Shown piece after piece: positions 6,927-7,770 of a stretch of 7,770 nt of DNA. The notes under the pieces were generated by a model that saw nothing but the letters and a program-made list of their open reading frames with translations, had not been told where the DNA came from and did no database searches. Every line of letters starts with the position of its first letter. Within the stretch, counting starts at the first letter, position 1. Origin of the DNA: Prevotellaceae bacterium (lineage in GTDB: Bacteria; Bacteroidota; Bacteroidia; Bacteroidales; UBA932); the NCBI GenBank assembly GCA_031289895.1, contig JAITOP010000372.1, positions 1 through 7,770 of the forward strand, read 5' to 3'. The translations under genes were made by a program, and so were the position numbers.

Positions 6927-7086
6927 TATAAAAGATGACAAAAAAATCCTGATAGGAATTTTATGTTGGTAGAGAGAAATGTACTAATACCCACATTGTT
7001 CGACCCCGTATGGGATCGAAGGTGATGTGTTGACATTCGTTTTCTATAAACATTTGAATCCTAACGGATTCATTACATCTTTTATA
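6927..7086. mobile_element. 160-base MITE-like or palindromic repeat element with terminal inverted repeats
   Basis: Perfect 11-base inverted repeats bound the element: TATAAAAGATG (6927-6937) and CATCTTTTATA (7076-7086). Inside are several hairpins. TCCT/AGGA lies at 6947-6957. ATGTxGGTA pairs with TACCxACAT (6963-6971 with 6988-6996). A GC-rich palindrome with a nine-pair stem (one mismatch) lies at 6999-7020. ATGT/ACAT lies at 7025-7036. TGAATCC/GGATTCA lies at 7055-7072. TCTATAAA (7043-7050) can also pair with TTTATAGA (7081-7088), competing with the terminal repeat. There is no ORF of note and I find no clear target-site duplication. The structure suggests a non-autonomous mobile or repeat element; I believe similar ones recur in Bacteroidetes genomes, but copy number cannot be seen here. 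Confidence 0.55.
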
Positions 7087-7098
7087 GATTATTTATTT

Positions 7099-7132
7099 TT
7101 TGTTAATTAATCGAAAAAGAATGATACCTTTG
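7099..7132 (+). promoter_or_regulatory. Promoter of the TPR protein gene
   Basis: TTTG (7099-7102), 22 bases, then TACCTTTG (7125-7132), close to the Bacteroidetes consensus with a spacer one base longer than usual. Transcription would start near 7138, leaving an untranslated leader of about 38 bases that is very rich in A and T, as is usual for translation initiation in this phylum. Confidence 0.6.
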
Positions 7133-7175
7133 CATTATAAAATTAAATTTTGTAAAACAATTTAACAAAAATATT

Positions 7176-7770
7176 ATGAAAAAAATTATCCTGATATGCC
7201 TGATGGCGATGTTTGTTTGCAAACTTTCGGCGCAAACAAATGAAGTTGATTCTATGGTAAATGTTTTGAACAACAACAAAGAATTGACTTCAGATGAAAA
7301 ATTATCATTGTATGATAAAATATGTAATCAATATAAAAGAAATGACCTAAAAAAACTTATTTTCTATGCTGAAAAAGGTATGGAACTTGCTGTAAAAGAA
7401 AAAGATAAATTCAAAATAGGACATTTTAATAAACATCTTGGAGATGCTTATGTGTTCAAAGGCATTTATGATACCTCCTTTATACATTATCAAAAATATC
7501 TTGATATATCCATAGAATTGAAAGATGAAGAAAACGAAGCATTAGCGTATGGCTCTATAGGAAATATTTATCTTCGACAAAATAAAAGGATTGAAGCATT
7601 GGAATATTATTTGAAAGCGTTACCTATATTGGAAAAACTTAATAAAAAAACACACTGTGCGGTTACATTAGGTAATATAGCACAAATTTATCGTGGAATG
7701 GATAATTACGACCGTGCTATGTATTATGCTGAAAAAGCAAGTGTTATCGCCGAAGAACAAAAAGACCCAA
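7176..7770 (+). CDS. Secreted TPR-repeat protein, N-terminal part (runs off the window)
   Basis: The first 198 codons are present and the gene continues past the right edge. Residues 1-19 form a signal peptide (MKKIILICLMAMFVCKLSA, cleavage probably before Q20). Three tetratricopeptide repeats follow at about 82-115, 122-156 and 162-195, recognisable by patterns such as LGDAYVFKGIYDTSFIHYQK and IGNIYLRQNKRIEALEYYLK. Residues 25-80 (including LSLYDKICNQYKRNDLKKL) resemble the helical lead-in found in periplasmic TPR sensors. In Bacteroidetes, proteins with this opening often continue with a membrane helix and a histidine kinase, a LuxR-type DNA-binding domain or another output domain; which applies cannot be seen. 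The reading frame is open from an ATG with a promoter upstream, so the gene itself is secure. Confidence 0.85.
   Translation, partial: MKKIILICLMAMFVCKLSAQTNEVDSMVNVLNNNKELTSDEKLSLYDKICNQYKRNDLKKLIFYAEKGMELAVKEKDKFKIGHFNKHLGDAYVFKGIYDTSFIHYQKYLDISIELKDEENEALAYGSIGNIYLRQNKRIEALEYYLKALPILEKLNKKTHCAVTLGNIAQIYRGMDNYDRAMYYAEKASVIAEEQKDP

Noticed and set aside
6686..7175. Cobalamin riboswitch upstream of the kam operon
   Set aside because: A B12-dependent enzyme made me look, but I see no B12-box core on the minus strand; the spacer is repeats and A/T runs, and the 160-base element does not resemble that fold.

Overview
The window looks like a chromosomal stretch from an anaerobic, AT-rich member of the Bacteroidetes, probably Bacteroidales. 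The main reasons are repeated promoter elements of the Bacteroidetes type (a -7 box TAnnTTTG, several with a -33 TTTG), the lack of clear Shine-Dalgarno sequences, a lysine-fermentation gene set, and a secreted TPR protein of a style common in this phylum. This assignment is inferred from sequence features only.

Layout. Bases 1-166 (minus strand) carry a textbook promoter (TTTG, 19 bases, TACCTTTG) followed by a leader resembling that of a ribosomal RNA operon; the 16S gene would lie beyond the left edge. Bases 167-509 are AT-rich spacer with two families of short repeats. A YihY/BrkB-family membrane protein gene follows on the minus strand (510-1865). Divergent from it are two leucine tRNA genes on the plus strand (anticodons CAG and GAG), each with its own TACTTTTG promoter. 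They end at a bidirectional terminator shared with a small membrane-protein gene on the minus strand (2247-2615).

Bases 2710-6685 hold a tight minus-strand operon, transcribed kamB - kamC - kamD. KamD is the alpha subunit of lysine 5,6-aminomutase, a B12- and PLP-dependent enzyme of lysine fermentation. KamC (MutS-like ATPase) and KamB (P-loop protein) are the proteins believed to reactivate it. The beta subunit KamE, which carries the cobalamin domain and PLP-binding lysine, is not in the window, and neither is lysine 2,3-aminomutase (KamA); both would have to be encoded elsewhere.

Bases 6686-7175 contain no gene but are rich in repeats: short tandem units, paired copies of an AATTACAC / AATTCGTG family, and a 160-base element (6927-7086) bounded by perfect 11-base inverted repeats and packed with small hairpins. 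This is the most unusual structure in the window. At the right edge a plus-strand gene for a secreted TPR protein begins at 7176 and runs off the end, preceded by a good promoter.
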